64,000 nt of DNA from Rhabditophanes sp. KR3021. Its lineage: Eukaryota; Nematoda; Chromadorea; Rhabditida; Alloionematidae. The stretch is taken from the NCBI GenBank assembly GCA_963281155.1, contig CAUJLY010000006.1, positions 5,890,001 through 5,954,000 of the forward strand, written 5' to 3'. Below are positions 40,261 to 53,462 of the stretch, piece by piece. Each line of letters opens with the position of its first letter. Position 1 is the stretch's first letter. Below the pieces are notes generated by a model. The model searched no databases. It was not told where the DNA came from and saw nothing but the letters and a program-made list of their open reading frames with translations. A program made the position numbers and the translations under genes.

Positions 40261-41369
40261 ATGTTTGGAGTAACAAAGGAAATCAATTTAATTCATGGCA
40301 GCCCTGGTTCATACCCTAAAAATTTGTCTATTTGTTTCAATGAAGACGAACACGAAACAATTGCTGCTTTTGCTGGATCCAATTATTTTCAAGTAATTAA
40401 GTGGGATGATAAGGAAGAAATGGAAATTGGCGATCCTACATTTTTAAAAAAAGGGTTTGGGACCGATAAGCATATGCCAATCATTCAAGTTGGCCTAGTT
40501 TTTCCAGATTCACGAAGTTATCCTTTATTAATTGTTTGCAGTGCTACACAAGTATTTGTAAGTCTTCAAAACATATATGTAATAAACATCGAAATGAATT
40601 AATCCTTTTCGCCATTTTTAGGTCTATGACACTCGCAATAACAAACCATTACACAGTGTAAATTTACCCTCTAATCTTGGCCATTCAAAATTTACGTTTG
40701 CACGAGGAATAACACATGTTGAGAATACAATCCTTGTTGGTACTTCGAGAGGGGATATCTTAAATATTTATTGTTCAGGTGAAACAAGTTTTTCTAACAA
40801 AAAATCTTCAAGTGAACATAAAAAAGCAATTATGGACTTAGCCACATGTAGATTTGATTTAATTACTATTTCTTGCGATAGTTCAGGTCTGGTTTGCGTA
40901 TGGAACAAAAATTTTAAGGCCCCAGTCAAAAGAATTTCAACAAATTTAAAAGTAAATGTTATTAACATATTGCGAAAGCATGCCATTTTGGGAACATTGA
41001 CAGGGCAGGTATTTTTGTATAATATCCAGACAGGTGAGATGAAAGTTGAAGTTTGTACCAACGCCAGAGCCATATCCGCTATTTCCGTTGCTCCCGAGTC
41101 TGCATACGTAAGCAATTTTTTAATTAATAATTAATTTCTCCTGACTTAAGATATTAATTGGAGGAGAAGATGGAGTTATTACGGTTTGGAAGTTGCATAC
41201 AAGAAAACCAGATCCATTTCAGATTGAATGGAGATATAATGAATTAGGCGACTCAAATAGACTCTTAGTGGGTGTTGATTTTGCTAATGGAAGAGGTAAT
41301 GTCTTTGCAACAACCTACTATGATTTTAAAAAATTCAGGCTGTACAAAATTTTAAAAAAAACTTCATAA
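40261..41369 (+). CDS. WDR54: WDR54-like WD40-repeat protein
   Basis: Beta-propeller protein of 333 residues. Exons are 40261-40557, 40622-41107 and 41151-41369, all phase 0, with 64- and 43-nt introns. Colinear with vertebrate WDR54: an MF...I-L start followed by NLS, an FARGI segment, a VGTSRGDILN blade strand, HKKAIMDLAT, CDSSGLVCVW (best WD repeat), GTLTGQVFLYNIQTGEM, NARAISAIS, and IGGEDGVITVWKL near the end, then a final strand with YDFKKFRLYKI. Length and domain order match the family (about 334 in human). Its cellular role is poorly defined; WDR54 has been linked to receptor signalling. AATAAA at 41410-41415 is a likely polyA signal. Confidence 0.88.
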
Positions 41370-42125
41370 GCATTATTAGATACTCTATAACTAATACTAT
41401 AACCAACACAATAAACAACATCATAATCAACACAATAATTGATTCTATATTTAAAAATAATTGATATTATAATCAACACCCAAAATTTGCTTTCGAAACA
41501 ATCACTCATAATCAGAAGATAAATTTGTCATCTTTTATTAATTAATCACAATAAAATAGATGTACTTTCTAACCTTTCGCCATAATATACAAATAAATGC
41601 CGTACTAAATGAATGCGTATAAAATAAAATATATTTAAATAGAAGGGTATCCAACATTGATCAAAATACTTTTTTGATAACTTAAAATCGTTCTTTTTAT
41701 CCCCCATTACATTTAAATATATCTACAAACATTCGTCGAACTAATAAACATTGTTTTATCTAAGCAAAATTATCGGAGGATGCTCACAAGCAGGCTTTAA
41801 AACTACGAATAAAAGAGATCTATTTTCTTAGTATACTCCTGAGGAAAATATGATATACACTAACTTATACACATATATTTTGTAGCTCACATTTTTGCTT
41901 AGTAATCAATGATTGCCACTTCAACGTCTTGGATTGTGTGGTGCGATTTTAGAGATTTATTTAATTTGAAATTTAATATATTATTATTAAGTCGTTTGAA
42001 TCTTTTAGAATATTTTGATTAATATTATATTAATCATAACAAGCAGATTAGACTATTTGCTAAAACATTTTGCACTATATCGTGCGTGGTGTTTTCGCTT
42101 AGATTATTTTATTCACAGTTTAATA
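41370..42125. other. Spacer between WDR54 and zinc-finger gene
   Basis: AT-rich. It contains AATAAA at 41410-41415 just after WDR54, and an acceptor-like gattattttattcacag (AG at 42117-42118) 7 nt before the zinc-finger start codon. Nothing else recognised. Confidence 0.5.
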
Positions 42126-43140
42126 ATGGAAGAAATAACAGAACAATTGCAAAAGAATTGTAATATAAATGTAAATATCTATATACTTATTATATAAACT
42201 AATTTTATATTTATAGCCAGAAGAAATTGTATGGATTGAGGATGAAAAACCAACCAAAGAGCTTTTTACAAATGATTTAATTGATGAAACGATAAACAAA
42301 ATTAATGAGAATAAAGTGAATGCTCTTGATAACGCTACAAACGAAAATTCAGCAGAACCAAAAAAATCAACAGATCCAAATTTTAAATTTTATAAATGCC
42401 GTTTTTGTGGTTTATCCTTTAATTATCCAACTACTCTGAAAGCTCATGAACGCGTTCATAATGTTACAATGGTAAGTTACAAAACTATTCATTTACTAAA
42501 TCAACTATTTATCTGCCTTCTAGCCGTACAGTTGTTCCAAGTGTGATGAATCGTTTCATTACATGTGCGAGCTTGAGTATCATTCTAAACAACATGTAGA
42601 TCAAAAAGGTTACAAGTGTAACTGTGGACGTACATTCCATACATATACTGATATGCTTTACCACAAGCATGATGGAGAAGACTATTATCTTGAAAATCCA
42701 GATGCACCTATTTTACTATCTAACAATGCACCATCAACTAAATATGATTCAAATCAAGTTTATGATGATATTTCTCAGATTACCGCTTCAACTTATGCTC
42801 AACCAAAGTCAGGTGAAAGAATGATTGAAGGTTTGGTTCCAATAAAAATACCCGTTCCAGCGTATGCTGTTGAAGGATATGAACCAAAAAATCCTTTAAA
42901 AACATACTCCGAAACACGTTCGAAACCTTACATTTGCCAATATTGTTCTAAAGCATATACTGATAGTAGGTAGGCTCACATTCTTTATTTGATATGTCAT
43001 ATTTTTTATATCCAAGTACACTTTAAAATCAACTATTATTTTTAATTTTTAGGTCTTTGACGTATCATATGTATAGTCATCGAGGAGAAAGAAGTTTTAA
43101 TCCCAGAGCATCGCGTTACCTCATGTCAAGAACAAATTAA
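42126..43140 (+). CDS. Four-finger C2H2 zinc-finger protein
   Basis: Probable nucleic-acid-binding protein of 277 residues. Exons are 42126-42170, 42217-42471, 42524-42969 and 43053-43140 (introns of 46, 52 and 83 nt). An acidic N-terminus is followed by finger 1 (from Cys76: CRFCGLSF), finger 2 (Cys104, Cys107, His120, His124), an unusual finger 3 with CNC (Cys132/Cys134) and closely spaced His147/His149, a linker of about 85 residues, and finger 4 (Cys238, Cys241, His254, His258) that is split by the last intron inside an Arg codon. Finger 3 departs from the C-x2-C...H-x3-H rule and may not bind zinc normally. I do not recognise an orthologue. ATG 42126 lies 7 nt after an acceptor-like sequence. 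Confidence 0.82.
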
Positions 43141-44923
43141 TTGTGCACGTGAATCATAAATATTGAAGTGATTTTATGAAGCATATTAACAAACAAATAG
43201 AATAACTTTACAAAAATAAGAATAACAATTAAACAATTTTTTAAGTATAGTCAGCCTTTTTTAAATATATAATCTTCACTCTTTTTTGCCCACGCAATCT
43301 TTTATTTTATAATTCTCAATTAATGTAAATCAAAAGTTTATTATCGCATTTTCAACAAATAAAAAACACAATTTAGTTAATATTTATTTTGTCAAATTAA
43401 GTATCAAGATATAAATGAGTAAATTTTATTATACGCAATCGCTTAAGATCAGTTAATTGTGAATATATGTATATTATACGATTAAATTAATTTTTTAAAA
43501 TGTTAAAAAATAGTATAATTAAACATTATGTAAAGATCGAATTTTCCAAAACACGTCTATTTAAGCTTCAGACCACAAATTTATAAGTTTTTTATTTCAT
43601 AGATTGCCAAATGAATCCGTTTAGACGAAGCTACTTAATTATAGCTATAGCCACATATCAATCAAAATATGTGATTAGATCTAAATTAATATTATATAAA
43701 TGTATTTAAATGCTTGATTTTATACCATAAACTAATTTATTGAAGCAGTTCAAATTGCTTCTAAAAGTTTATTTTGCTATTCTCTTATAGTTTGGTGCAA
43801 CTGCATTTTCATTTTTGATGATACAACGAACCGCCCCCATATGATAAGTAAATGGGAAATTGATGTTGAAAGTATCCTTTTATGCAACTGGGAAACAATA
43901 AACGAACAAGCTCCTTTAAGAATATCAATGGATAGGAGGTTCAACTGATAATCGCGATGGTGGATTTAAAATTCGGAGACTAGACAATAGTGCAACCTTA
44001 TTTCTTCCATACCTTCAAGTCTTTCAATCATGCAGAGTACCGGATACTTTTATGAATTGAATACGGAATAAGATGAGGAAAAATTTGCAATATCGCCTAG
44101 ATGGATTAATCAAGGTAAAACATATCTACATTAGGAATTAAATGAAAGATATGTATTTTGCAAAAGGCTAAATTTTAAATGGCAAAAAAAGTATGACAAA
44201 CTTTATTATGGTGTCCGTCAAGAATTTGCTTTATAAAAATATTACACACATATAATTGAAATGTAGATTAATTTAGCCATTTTTTCCGAAAAATCAACTA
44301 ACATTTACTACATATTTTATTGAAATTTCTAAATAAAACAATGTGGCGATTAAAAGTATGTTGCTTAGTCCCTTAAATAGTAAAATTCCACAACGTTTCA
44401 AAGATATAACGACTGGCTTTCTTTTGAATTAAATGGCTAGTTTAGCTTATGTTACAAATGACCATGCTATTATACAAAAACGGAAACGTTTTCAAACTTT
44501 TATTTAAATATATCCAGCAATTCCATCAAAATATAACACCTACTTCTTTAGGTGAATGTCCATTTAAGAAAATTGCTCGTTCGGCCACTAATCATGAACA
44601 ATATGTCTGGCCCAATTGCCAAGGTGTACCTATAATCCTCTATACATACCAACAGCAATTGGATATAGGTTCATTGCCACAAAAATGGTAGCTATATATT
44701 TTATGAGGTTCCATTTAATAGCTGCTTGGTTTGATAAGATTTTTGGTGTTAGTTATTTTGAGCGCTGCCCCTTAAACAATTCAAAGTTGGTATTTTAAAT
44801 GGACCTACAACGTCATGTCTTTAATATTTTTTAAATAAACTTTCAAAATATTTGGACATTGCATTCATTCCCTTTTGTGATAAAAATATCTTAGTATATC
44901 TTAATTCATTTCTTTTATTGCAG
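43141..44923. other. Intergenic region, possible decayed coding DNA
   Basis: AT-rich to about 43770. From about 43780 to 44820 composition is less extreme and several short, protein-like stretches occur in different plus-strand frames interrupted by stops (for example the frame around 43980-44060 and 44560-44800). I cannot name a parent gene, and no terminal repeats were found. It ends at the acceptor (AG at 44922-44923) in front of the next gene. Confidence 0.35.
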
Positions 44924-44927
44924 TTAT

Positions 44928-44951
44928 ATGTATGTAAAGCTTTATCTATGA
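44928..44951 (+). promoter_or_regulatory. Upstream ORF overlapping the main start codon (ATGA)
   Basis: Seven-codon ORF directly after the acceptor at 44922-44923. Its TGA stop overlaps the ATG of the large membrane protein (ATGA at 44948-44951). If the mRNA begins at that acceptor, this uORF would be translated first and could limit or re-initiate translation of the main ORF. Confidence 0.4.
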
Positions 44952-47900
44952 TAATTTTAATTTATTACCTGTTACTTGGTTACACTATTGTATCTTCAAT
45001 CAAATCCCAGTGGCTTTCATCTGATTGTAAGTATCACAAAGTGTCTATCTAACTGATTTACAATTTTAGCTTTCCAATCTCGTCTTTCATTTCCATGTAC
45101 AAATGGAACCTTTAATTGTGGCAATGGAGTTTGCATTTCATTAAATAAAATTCAGGATGAAGTAATAGACTGTTTTGATGGCAGTGATGAATGTAAGCTG
45201 ATTTGTTTAAAAATATATTTATGAGTTATAGTTTGTTTTCCTGGATACATTAAATGTGGTTCAAAGTGTGTTGAATTTATTTATGCTGGTGATTGCCTCA
45301 AGCATCCAGGTATTTATATACAATACAACTTATATTATACAATAAATTTATTTTAGACTGTGACGACCCAATTCAATCCCCACCTTTTTGTGCATATTTA
45401 AAAAAGAAGCTTTGTGCTTTTAATGATACAATAAAATGTCGAGGATACGGCGAATGTATTGAAAAAGCTTGGCTTTTTGATAACAAGCAAGATTGCTATG
45501 ATGGAAGTGATTTGGGTAATTTTATTTCTTTTGGATAATTTTTATGTACTTTAGATCCAACTTATATTTCAATATTTGAAAATTTGGACAAAAAGAAATA
45601 TCCAAAAGAATTGTTATTTCATTTTCAAAGTGCTACCCCTGCTCCTTTTATTCTATTCAATCCGTTTCTACAGACAACAACAATTTGCCCCCCATATACA
45701 TCACAAATGTCAAATCCTGAACTTTCCCCTCACAACCAAAAAATAGTGCCATATTTTAATAAAAAGCTTATACCGATACTACCACCAGATGGATTAGATT
45801 ATATGAGTGTACAAAACACCACTTTGGTGCCAAGCAAACAATTTCCAACATTAATCCCCTCATCGGCACTTATTGAATATTCCAATATAAATGAATTGCA
45901 CACAATTAATACCAGTTCAATTATAATGCCAAAATCGGATAATAATTTACATGAGGACTCGGAAAATAATTACAATGCATATGCGACGCCAAAGGTTAAT
46001 ACCGATTCTTATGACAAAAGTCAAGAATATCTCAAAACTACATTAACTCAAACACATACCATTGGCAAAACAACAAATTCTCATGTTTCAATGACTACAA
46101 TGAAGGCAACGACGCAGGATCCTGAAATTATTATGACTAGTGGCTATTACCAAGAGGTTAATGAGAAGGATAAATATGATTCTTTTAATGTTGTTCCAGT
46201 AACTACAAGTAAATATCTAATTTCTTCGAAGTTTAATGGGCCAACTTTATCACCCAAAACAAATGGTGATATATCCGAATATGAATTAACAACTCTCAAA
46301 TCAATTTTGCAAACAAAAAACAGTTTAAAAGATTTGCTTAACAATTACAAGCTTGGAATTATTCCATCTATCGAAGATTTTAAGAATGGAAATAACATCC
46401 CGTACAATAAACAAAGCAATTTGCAAAGTACTGAAAATGAGTTGAAAAATATAAAACTGACTACTACATCAAAATTTCTTGTAAATGATCTTCTGTCAAC
46501 AAAAAGTACAACACCCGAAGTTTTTGAAGAATATGTTGATTTCTCAAAACCACCATTTATATCAACTGTGATGCCTAATTTAGTAACTCATTCAAAAGAT
46601 ATTTTTCAAAAAGTTGCGGATAAGTCATTTGACATTACAACAAACAGTCCTCTGATTGAACCAAATGCGAATTTGTTTTTAGTAACAAAAGGTGAAATAG
46701 AAACCAATACTCGATTTTTTATAACAAACCCTCCTAATCCGTTTTATGTGTCAACCTATGAACTGACGACTTTAAGTACTACTTCACCTCAAACGTCTGA
46801 AAATGAAAAGGTGCTAGTCAGTAACTTTCAAAATGAGGGGTCTTTATCAAAATCTCCAATCGCTTCACAGTTATCATTTCCATTTTTATCTGCAAATCCT
46901 CCGAGTATATATAATGAAAAAGTTGCTAATTTCAATCCAATCGAAAACATTTATACTACGGCAGACTCTTTAAGTAAAAACAAATTTACTACTAAAGAGG
47001 TTACTTCCAACACAAATAATGAAATTGGTAAAGACGGAAATACGCTTGGATGGACAAAGATTACTACACAAAGTTTTGAAAAAAATGTATTTGAAAAGAA
47101 CGGTAAACATGATAAGTCTTTCAGTGGTGTTGATGAAAATATTTTGTTTAAAAGTACATCCAAACCGTTTTCAGTACAACAAAAAAACAATGCTGAAAGC
47201 GATTTATTTCAAGAAGTTTGGAGTGATAATAGAACAAAAGAGCCTAGTCCAAATAGCACCAAAGATTCTATAATAAATGCAAATAGCTTGACCGGAGGAA
47301 TGGGATTAGTTCCTTTAGTAAACAAAGCCATAAATAGTGGAAATGTTCATACAACTATTAAACCAAACAAATCCGGAACAGAATCAAGTGTGGAATTAAA
47401 TAAAGTTGCCACGATATTTCCATTAGAAGAAAACACATTATTCAATTCCGCAGATAAAATTTTCGCTACTACAAGTTCTATGCCGACATCTATTCCAGTT
47501 AAAAATAATTTATATACAGCATTTTTACCCATTGAAACTTCCCAGGCAACTTTATTGGCATCAGTAAACTTGCTCCCAACAGAGTCAACAGGCATTTCCG
47601 ATGAACAAATAGCACATTTGTTTAAAAAGTGCATTCATAAAGTGATGTTGGACAATTTTAAAAGACTTGATTATGTTGGTGATCCAACTTGTGAATGCGA
47701 TCCCGGCGAATCACCTGGATTGCTTGGAATTTGTCGGCGCGATCCCAATTTAATCCCTGTTAAACTTACTGTTAAACAAATTTGCCAAAATCGAGTAACT
47801 GATGAAGTTAAAAGACAACTAGCCCAAGCAATTTCTTCTCTATTAATTCATGGAAGCCATGTTGATCATGCATGCTTTCGTTTATCGAAAGACAAGGAAT

Positions 47901-50900
47901 GGGTTGGGGATATATTTTGTGAAAATTGCTCAATAAAAGATGTTTTTCAAGTTATTAACAAAGATACTTTCAATGCTACTTATTATCTCGAAGAAGGCAG
48001 CAAGGAGGCTTGTGATAATAAAGACCTAAATTATTGTGATAAATCGGCAATTTGCATGCCACAAAATTATAGTTACACATGTATTTGTCAAAATGGTACA
48101 ACTCCCGATGAAGAAGAGGGTGGGAGAAATTGCCATGGCGCATTTGAGTGTGGACAATTTTTAGGAATCTGCTTACTATACTGGATTTTAATTATCCCGA
48201 TTATTTTCATTTTAATACCGTTTTTGATTTATATGTTATATTTATGCTTGCAACATTTTGGATGCTGTGCTGGTTATTTTTCAAAACAAAAAGAGACTAA
48301 TGAAAAACTTAAAAATCGAAGAAAATCTAGAGTTATTGAAGATATTAAAGAAGCACAAAAGTGGCACCCGGCAGATACCCGACCATCTAGTGTTCATTCA
48401 ACGGACGATGTTTTTATTGAACATAGAAGAAATTCAATCAGGATGGGCAAAATCAGCAATAAAAGTTCTGTTCACTCTTTGACTGATGACAAAATTATGG
48501 ATGTTACTAACTATGATTTAGAGAGAAATATAATTAAGACAGTTGCAGATGTTCATCCTGTTCCAACTTCTGTAGATCATAAGAAGCAACCTAATTCTCT
48601 TAAAATAGTAAATGAGACGAAAAAAGGATTTGACTCAGAAAACATAGAAATAGCGACTAAAGCGACTGCAGTTATTGATACTGAAGCAGCTACACTACAT
48701 AGTGTAGTTAACAAACCAATGGATACCAGTTTTACCGTTTCAAGTGAAGTTACATATCTAAAAGATCCATCGGGTCCGTTAAAAAGTGATTCCGTATTGT
48801 CCACCGATGAAACCACTTTATCAAGAAAAGCTTCGTTAACTTCGCTAAGTACTATTAAAGAAGTTTCCGATTTAGAAGAAAAAAATGTATTTTTCTTATC
48901 TAAATCGACAAAGTATCAAAAATTCGGCAACTCACCGCGTGCTTTTTATAAAGAGACCGAAACCACAGAATCAATAAAATCTGAACCATTTGTTAGAACA
49001 GAAGGCTTAGAAGAAAGCATGGAAATTGGCCGACCTTCTGTAAGTGCCAGTACAAGCAAAGTGCCCTTACATGTGCGGAATACTTCAAAAGCCTCTCTTT
49101 TGTCAAATGATAACGTTACTGACCGTGAATTTGGAGAAAGACGGGATAGTGATAGAATTTCAGTTGAATCAAATAAAAATCGGGAATTTACAGATACTTC
49201 AGTGGCAGATGATATGACCAAAACATCCATCTATGATACTTCACTAACACATCAAACATCTTCTTACGGCAGTTCGTTAGCACATGTTTCCATGCAAAGC
49301 AAGTTGCACGAGGAAACCATTTGGGAACACTTTATACAAGTTGCTGATAATTTAATTGATGAAGAAGAAAACAAAGAAGACAGTTTGGAGGATTTATTTG
49401 AAGCGAGGAAAACAGCAATTTCAACTATTCAAGGCACACCCGTTCCCCAGGCCTATGCACCAGAGAGTTCTTTTCAATTAGTAAATACCAGAAGTGAGAT
49501 TGTTGAAATTACAGAAAAAATACCAACAGAGGATGTTTCCAGGCAAATAATCAAGGATCCTCTTATTAAACTAAAAGACAGAGATATTTCCTCTGCCGGA
49601 ATTCCACAAAGAAAGAAAGAAGATATTTTTGAAGCCTCAAAATCTTTTGATATTCCAGAAAGTTCTATGGCTTTGGAAGGAAATAGACTTTTATCTGAGT
49701 CAAAGATATATAGGTCTAGTGAAAGTATGCTAATTGAGGAGCAAGAAATAGAAGATATTTTGCGTGAGATTACTAAAATTACAGAATATGATACAGATCA
49801 AGAACAGTTTAACAAAGCTGAGAGAGAAAGCCAATCTTTGGAAATGTTAATTAAGGAACAAATTGATAAGGAAGATCATTTTTCTCAACCTCCCAATTAC
49901 GAATTATCGCAAATTAGGGAAATCACTCCAAAATCAAGAGCAGTCGACTCAGTTATTGTTGCGCAATCGTCAATCAAAACAGAACACCCTCCTGGTATTA
50001 TTAAAACAGAAGTTATGGTTCCTTCTTCGAGTAGATTATCAAGGAATAATACTGGGATGAGTGGAGGATCCGAAAGATCTGTTAAGATTAAGATAGTCAA
50101 TAATAATATCCGAAAAGCACCTCCTAATTTAACGCAAAGAAATGACCATGGAAATGTTACCAGAAAAAGGGATCAGTCTAGCAGATTAGCACCACCGACT
50201 ATTAACAAAACACCAGAACGTAGCTTTAGTGACAGAAATAAGGCACAATCTTTTAAACTTCCAAGTCCGAAACCAATTGAAATCACAGTCGTTAGAAATC
50301 AAGGTAAAAGCATCACTAAAACAATCAACAGTGCCGAACATCCTGTCGAAGTTACAATTTTAAATAGGCCAACCGTTAAAAAGCCCTTAATAACTACTTC
50401 AAATAGTAAATACATAACATCAATTCAAATTGATCCAGATCAGGGGACTTTTAAATTACCACCTGTTAATTTGCAAATACCAAAAAGACCGCTCTTACCT
50501 AAATCAACCTCGCTTTCTCCAATTAGACACCCTAATCCTAAGAAGATTATTTTAAATGAGCCTGTCAAAAGGGCTCTACTTCCTAAAATTTATTCTAAGC
50601 CGCCATTGCCTAAATTTTCAAACAAACCTTCTCAATTCCCCTTAACACCGATGGAATCAAATATTGAAGCAAAACAACTTATTAGTAATATTTTTTCAAG
50701 ACCGAAACTTGAATCAATTATACCAAAAGAAAATAATAAATTTAAGAAAACATTACAACCAAAGCCGGAATCAGAGAAAAAATATGAACCTAAAAAATTA
50801 CCACCAATTTCCATTAATAAACCAAACGTTCGTACTATGCTCGAAGAAAGTGAAATTATGGAGAAAGAAGATGATTATTGCGATAATTGTTTAGAACACG

Positions 50901-51850
50901 AACTGCATAGTATTCCAGGAATTACTGTAAAACAAGATAATCATTTAAATTTGCCTGGTCAAAATGTTAAAAATACTACTCCTAAAACTACCACCACTTC
51001 TTTTAAAAAGAAAAGGCAATTGTCTAGTATTTCAGAGAAAAGTGACGAATATAGATCTCAACACAGTAATCGGACGCATGAAGACATCAAGAGTCCCGAA
51101 CCATCAGATATCTTATACAGCAGTCATGGATCTAGTTTTGAATTAATTCGAGAAAATTCTAAAATTCCCTTGAATTTCGACAATACGATAACCGGGCCTC
51201 CTCGAAGTGCTCGAGACAATATAATCAACTTGATGACCGAGGGAGACTTCTATGTTGGAGATGTTGATTTAGATTTGCCAGGACCTTTTATGGTTCCAAT
51301 ATCAGAATCAAACTTACATCAAAAACATTTCTTAGATCGCAAAAGTGCAGTACAGGCGCAAACAGGTTTGCCATTACTGAATTGGGAAATGCATTCAGCT
51401 AGATATAAAGATAATAGTATGCCGACAACTGGTCGTATTTTTGAGAATGAGCATGCATGGTTGAGTCGAAAGGCTTTAGCCAATTCAGAGTTCAAAATGA
51501 AAATTGGTAATAACAAGGTATCAAAAGTATATCGCTCTGAACCATCATTAAAACACGAAACCAGAACTTTTTCAAGGAAAAATGAAATAGACAGAGTCGA
51601 CAGAAGAATTTCTTATAACAATGACAACTATCCTACCAATACATTCAAAAGAAGCAGAAGCAGTATGTCTATTGAAAAAAGGATCTTTAACAACGATCGT
51701 CAACTAAGCCAAACAAAGTTTGAAATCGATAGAAATATTAATAAAAAAATATGGGACATATCTCCTTTAAAAAATGGAGATATCAATGAAATTCCACTAC
51801 CCCCACTTTCATACACTTATCAGGCAATTCATAAAAATATTAGCCGTTAA
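44948..51850 (+). CDS. Giant LDLa/mucin-like/EGF single-pass membrane protein
   Basis: Predicted type I membrane protein of 2244 residues. Exons are 44948-45026, 45070-45192, 45232-45309, 45357-45515 and 45555-51850; all phases are 1 and the total is 6735 nt. In order: signal peptide (MIILIYYLLLGYTIV), a good LDL-receptor class A module (about 33-67, ending CFDGSDE), two Cys-rich LDLa-like repeats (about 68-146, the last with CYDGSD), a Ser/Thr/Asn/Pro-rich stalk of about 680 residues likely to be O-glycosylated, a Cys-containing juxtamembrane module (829-965), an EGF-like repeat (966-1006), a TM span (about 1016-1045), then about 1200 cytosolic residues of low complexity rich in Ser, Glu, Lys and Pro. 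LDLa plus EGF implies extracellular ligand or matrix binding, and the huge tail suggests cytoskeletal anchoring. I do not recognise the family. Confidence 0.88.
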
Positions 51851-51915
51851 TAGTTACTTTTTTACCGCAAATTATTATTTAATCTTCAACTATTTATGTG
51901 CTTTACAACTTTAAA

Positions 51916-51921
51916 AATAAA
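51916..51921 (+). terminator. Putative polyA signal, LDLa membrane protein
   Basis: AATAAA about 65 nt after the stop codon at 51848-51850. Confidence 0.55.
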
Positions 51922-53404
51922 TTTAATTTAAAAAGTTTTCTCAATTATCATGACTTGTTTGCAAAAATGTAACATCGTTCATTATAATTAAAAACAATCG
52001 ACGAAGGTTATGCAGATATCGAGTAACAACTTGTATCCTCAAACTTGAATAATTCAATTATCATGATATTATAATGTCGATCAAGAATAGCTACTTTTGA
52101 CTTTCGAGAGTACACTTACTAACTTGAGATGACCTTCTGGCTCGTTTTTATTGAAAAATCACAAATTATATTCATTGTTACCCCATTTAATTTGCTTGAG
52201 CATACATTAGTTTATTGAAATAAGATCATGAAATTGTTAAGTCAATATTTTTATCAAATAAAAGAAGAATATATTATGTTGGAGTATGATTTTTGATAAA
52301 ATAGTTTAACATATTAATAATGGTGTGCCTCTTTAACTCCTTGACATACTCTTCATTATATGTATCGAAATGCATTAGATGCTACCTTTCAAGAGCGCAA
52401 TATACCATTGTTAAAAAGCTATTTTTGTAAAGTTATGTGATGAAAGAATGATACGCATATGTACTACAAAAATGGTCTACTATTATAATGATAATGTGTA
52501 GAGTACATTGTTTGTTCCTTTTAACTACTCATCAATTGACCAACTAAATACAAACTTAAAAACTGTTTACTTTTAAAGAAGCGCCATACTGAAATATATA
52601 GCAATACATAAGTGCCAATCGGCACATTTGTTTTATTGTTGGTCAAGAAGATTATCAGAACCAGTTGTTCGGTTAATTTGGTACAACACCATTGAACGGT
52701 GAACAATTAGTAAATTACTTCGGTAAGCAACAATGAGATCATTTCAATCAGAACAGGCTCGATTTTACATGTATTCCTTCATAACACAAACGAATAAATA
52801 TATCCATTAACTTCCCTCTTTATACGGTAAGTTAATAATTTAGTTCAAACAAACGAGTTCAAATTAATATGGTGATTAAATAGTAGGTTTGCATAACCTC
52901 AATTAAACAATATGTGTATGTACCCTTTGACACCTATTTAATAGGATAGATTAAAAGTTATACGCACATAAAGTTATTAATTTGTTTTGAACGTGCTGTG
53001 ACAGTCCTTAAAAATGCCTTGACTAATGATAGTTGCGCAAATAAAATAATGTTAAGAATGATAATTAAGATATTATTGTTTGATGATGTAACAACTTTTG
53101 TATTGGCAATCAAAATATATGTACTGTATGAGGGTTTATTTATCTAAAAATGATTGCATCCTATGCATGTTATGGAACATTTTAATGAATCTTTTAAATA
53201 AATAAATCACGCTAAACAAAATCAAAAGAATGGAAGCGTGGAGATTAACACAAAGCACAAGTTAGATTTAAAAATAATGCGATAATATTGTTATGCAATT
53301 TGTTTTGTAACAAATGTGTGTGTGTGATTAAACACATGGCATGTGGATTTTTATATCTACAGATTAAATTGCAAAATAAATAAAGTAATTTAATTGATAA
53401 AAAT

Positions 53405-53410
53405 TTTATT
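53405..53410 (-). terminator. Putative polyA signal, nuclear receptor gene
   Basis: AATAAA on the minus strand, about 55 nt beyond the stop codon. Confidence 0.5.
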
Positions 53411-53462
53411 GTTATATTTTATAAATGATGATATCAAATAAAAAATATTCTAATTGCGGCGG

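Larger units (their letters stand above)
51851..53462. other. Convergent 3' intergenic region
   Basis: AT-rich spacer between two converging genes. AATAAA at 51916-51921 follows the membrane-protein stop, and TTTATT at 53405-53410 follows the nuclear receptor stop on the other strand. No coding frame seen between. Confidence 0.55.

Noticed and set aside
46147..51516. Minus-strand and shifted-frame ORFs within the giant membrane protein gene
   Set aside because: They are shadows of the 6.3-kb exon; none is protein-like independently.
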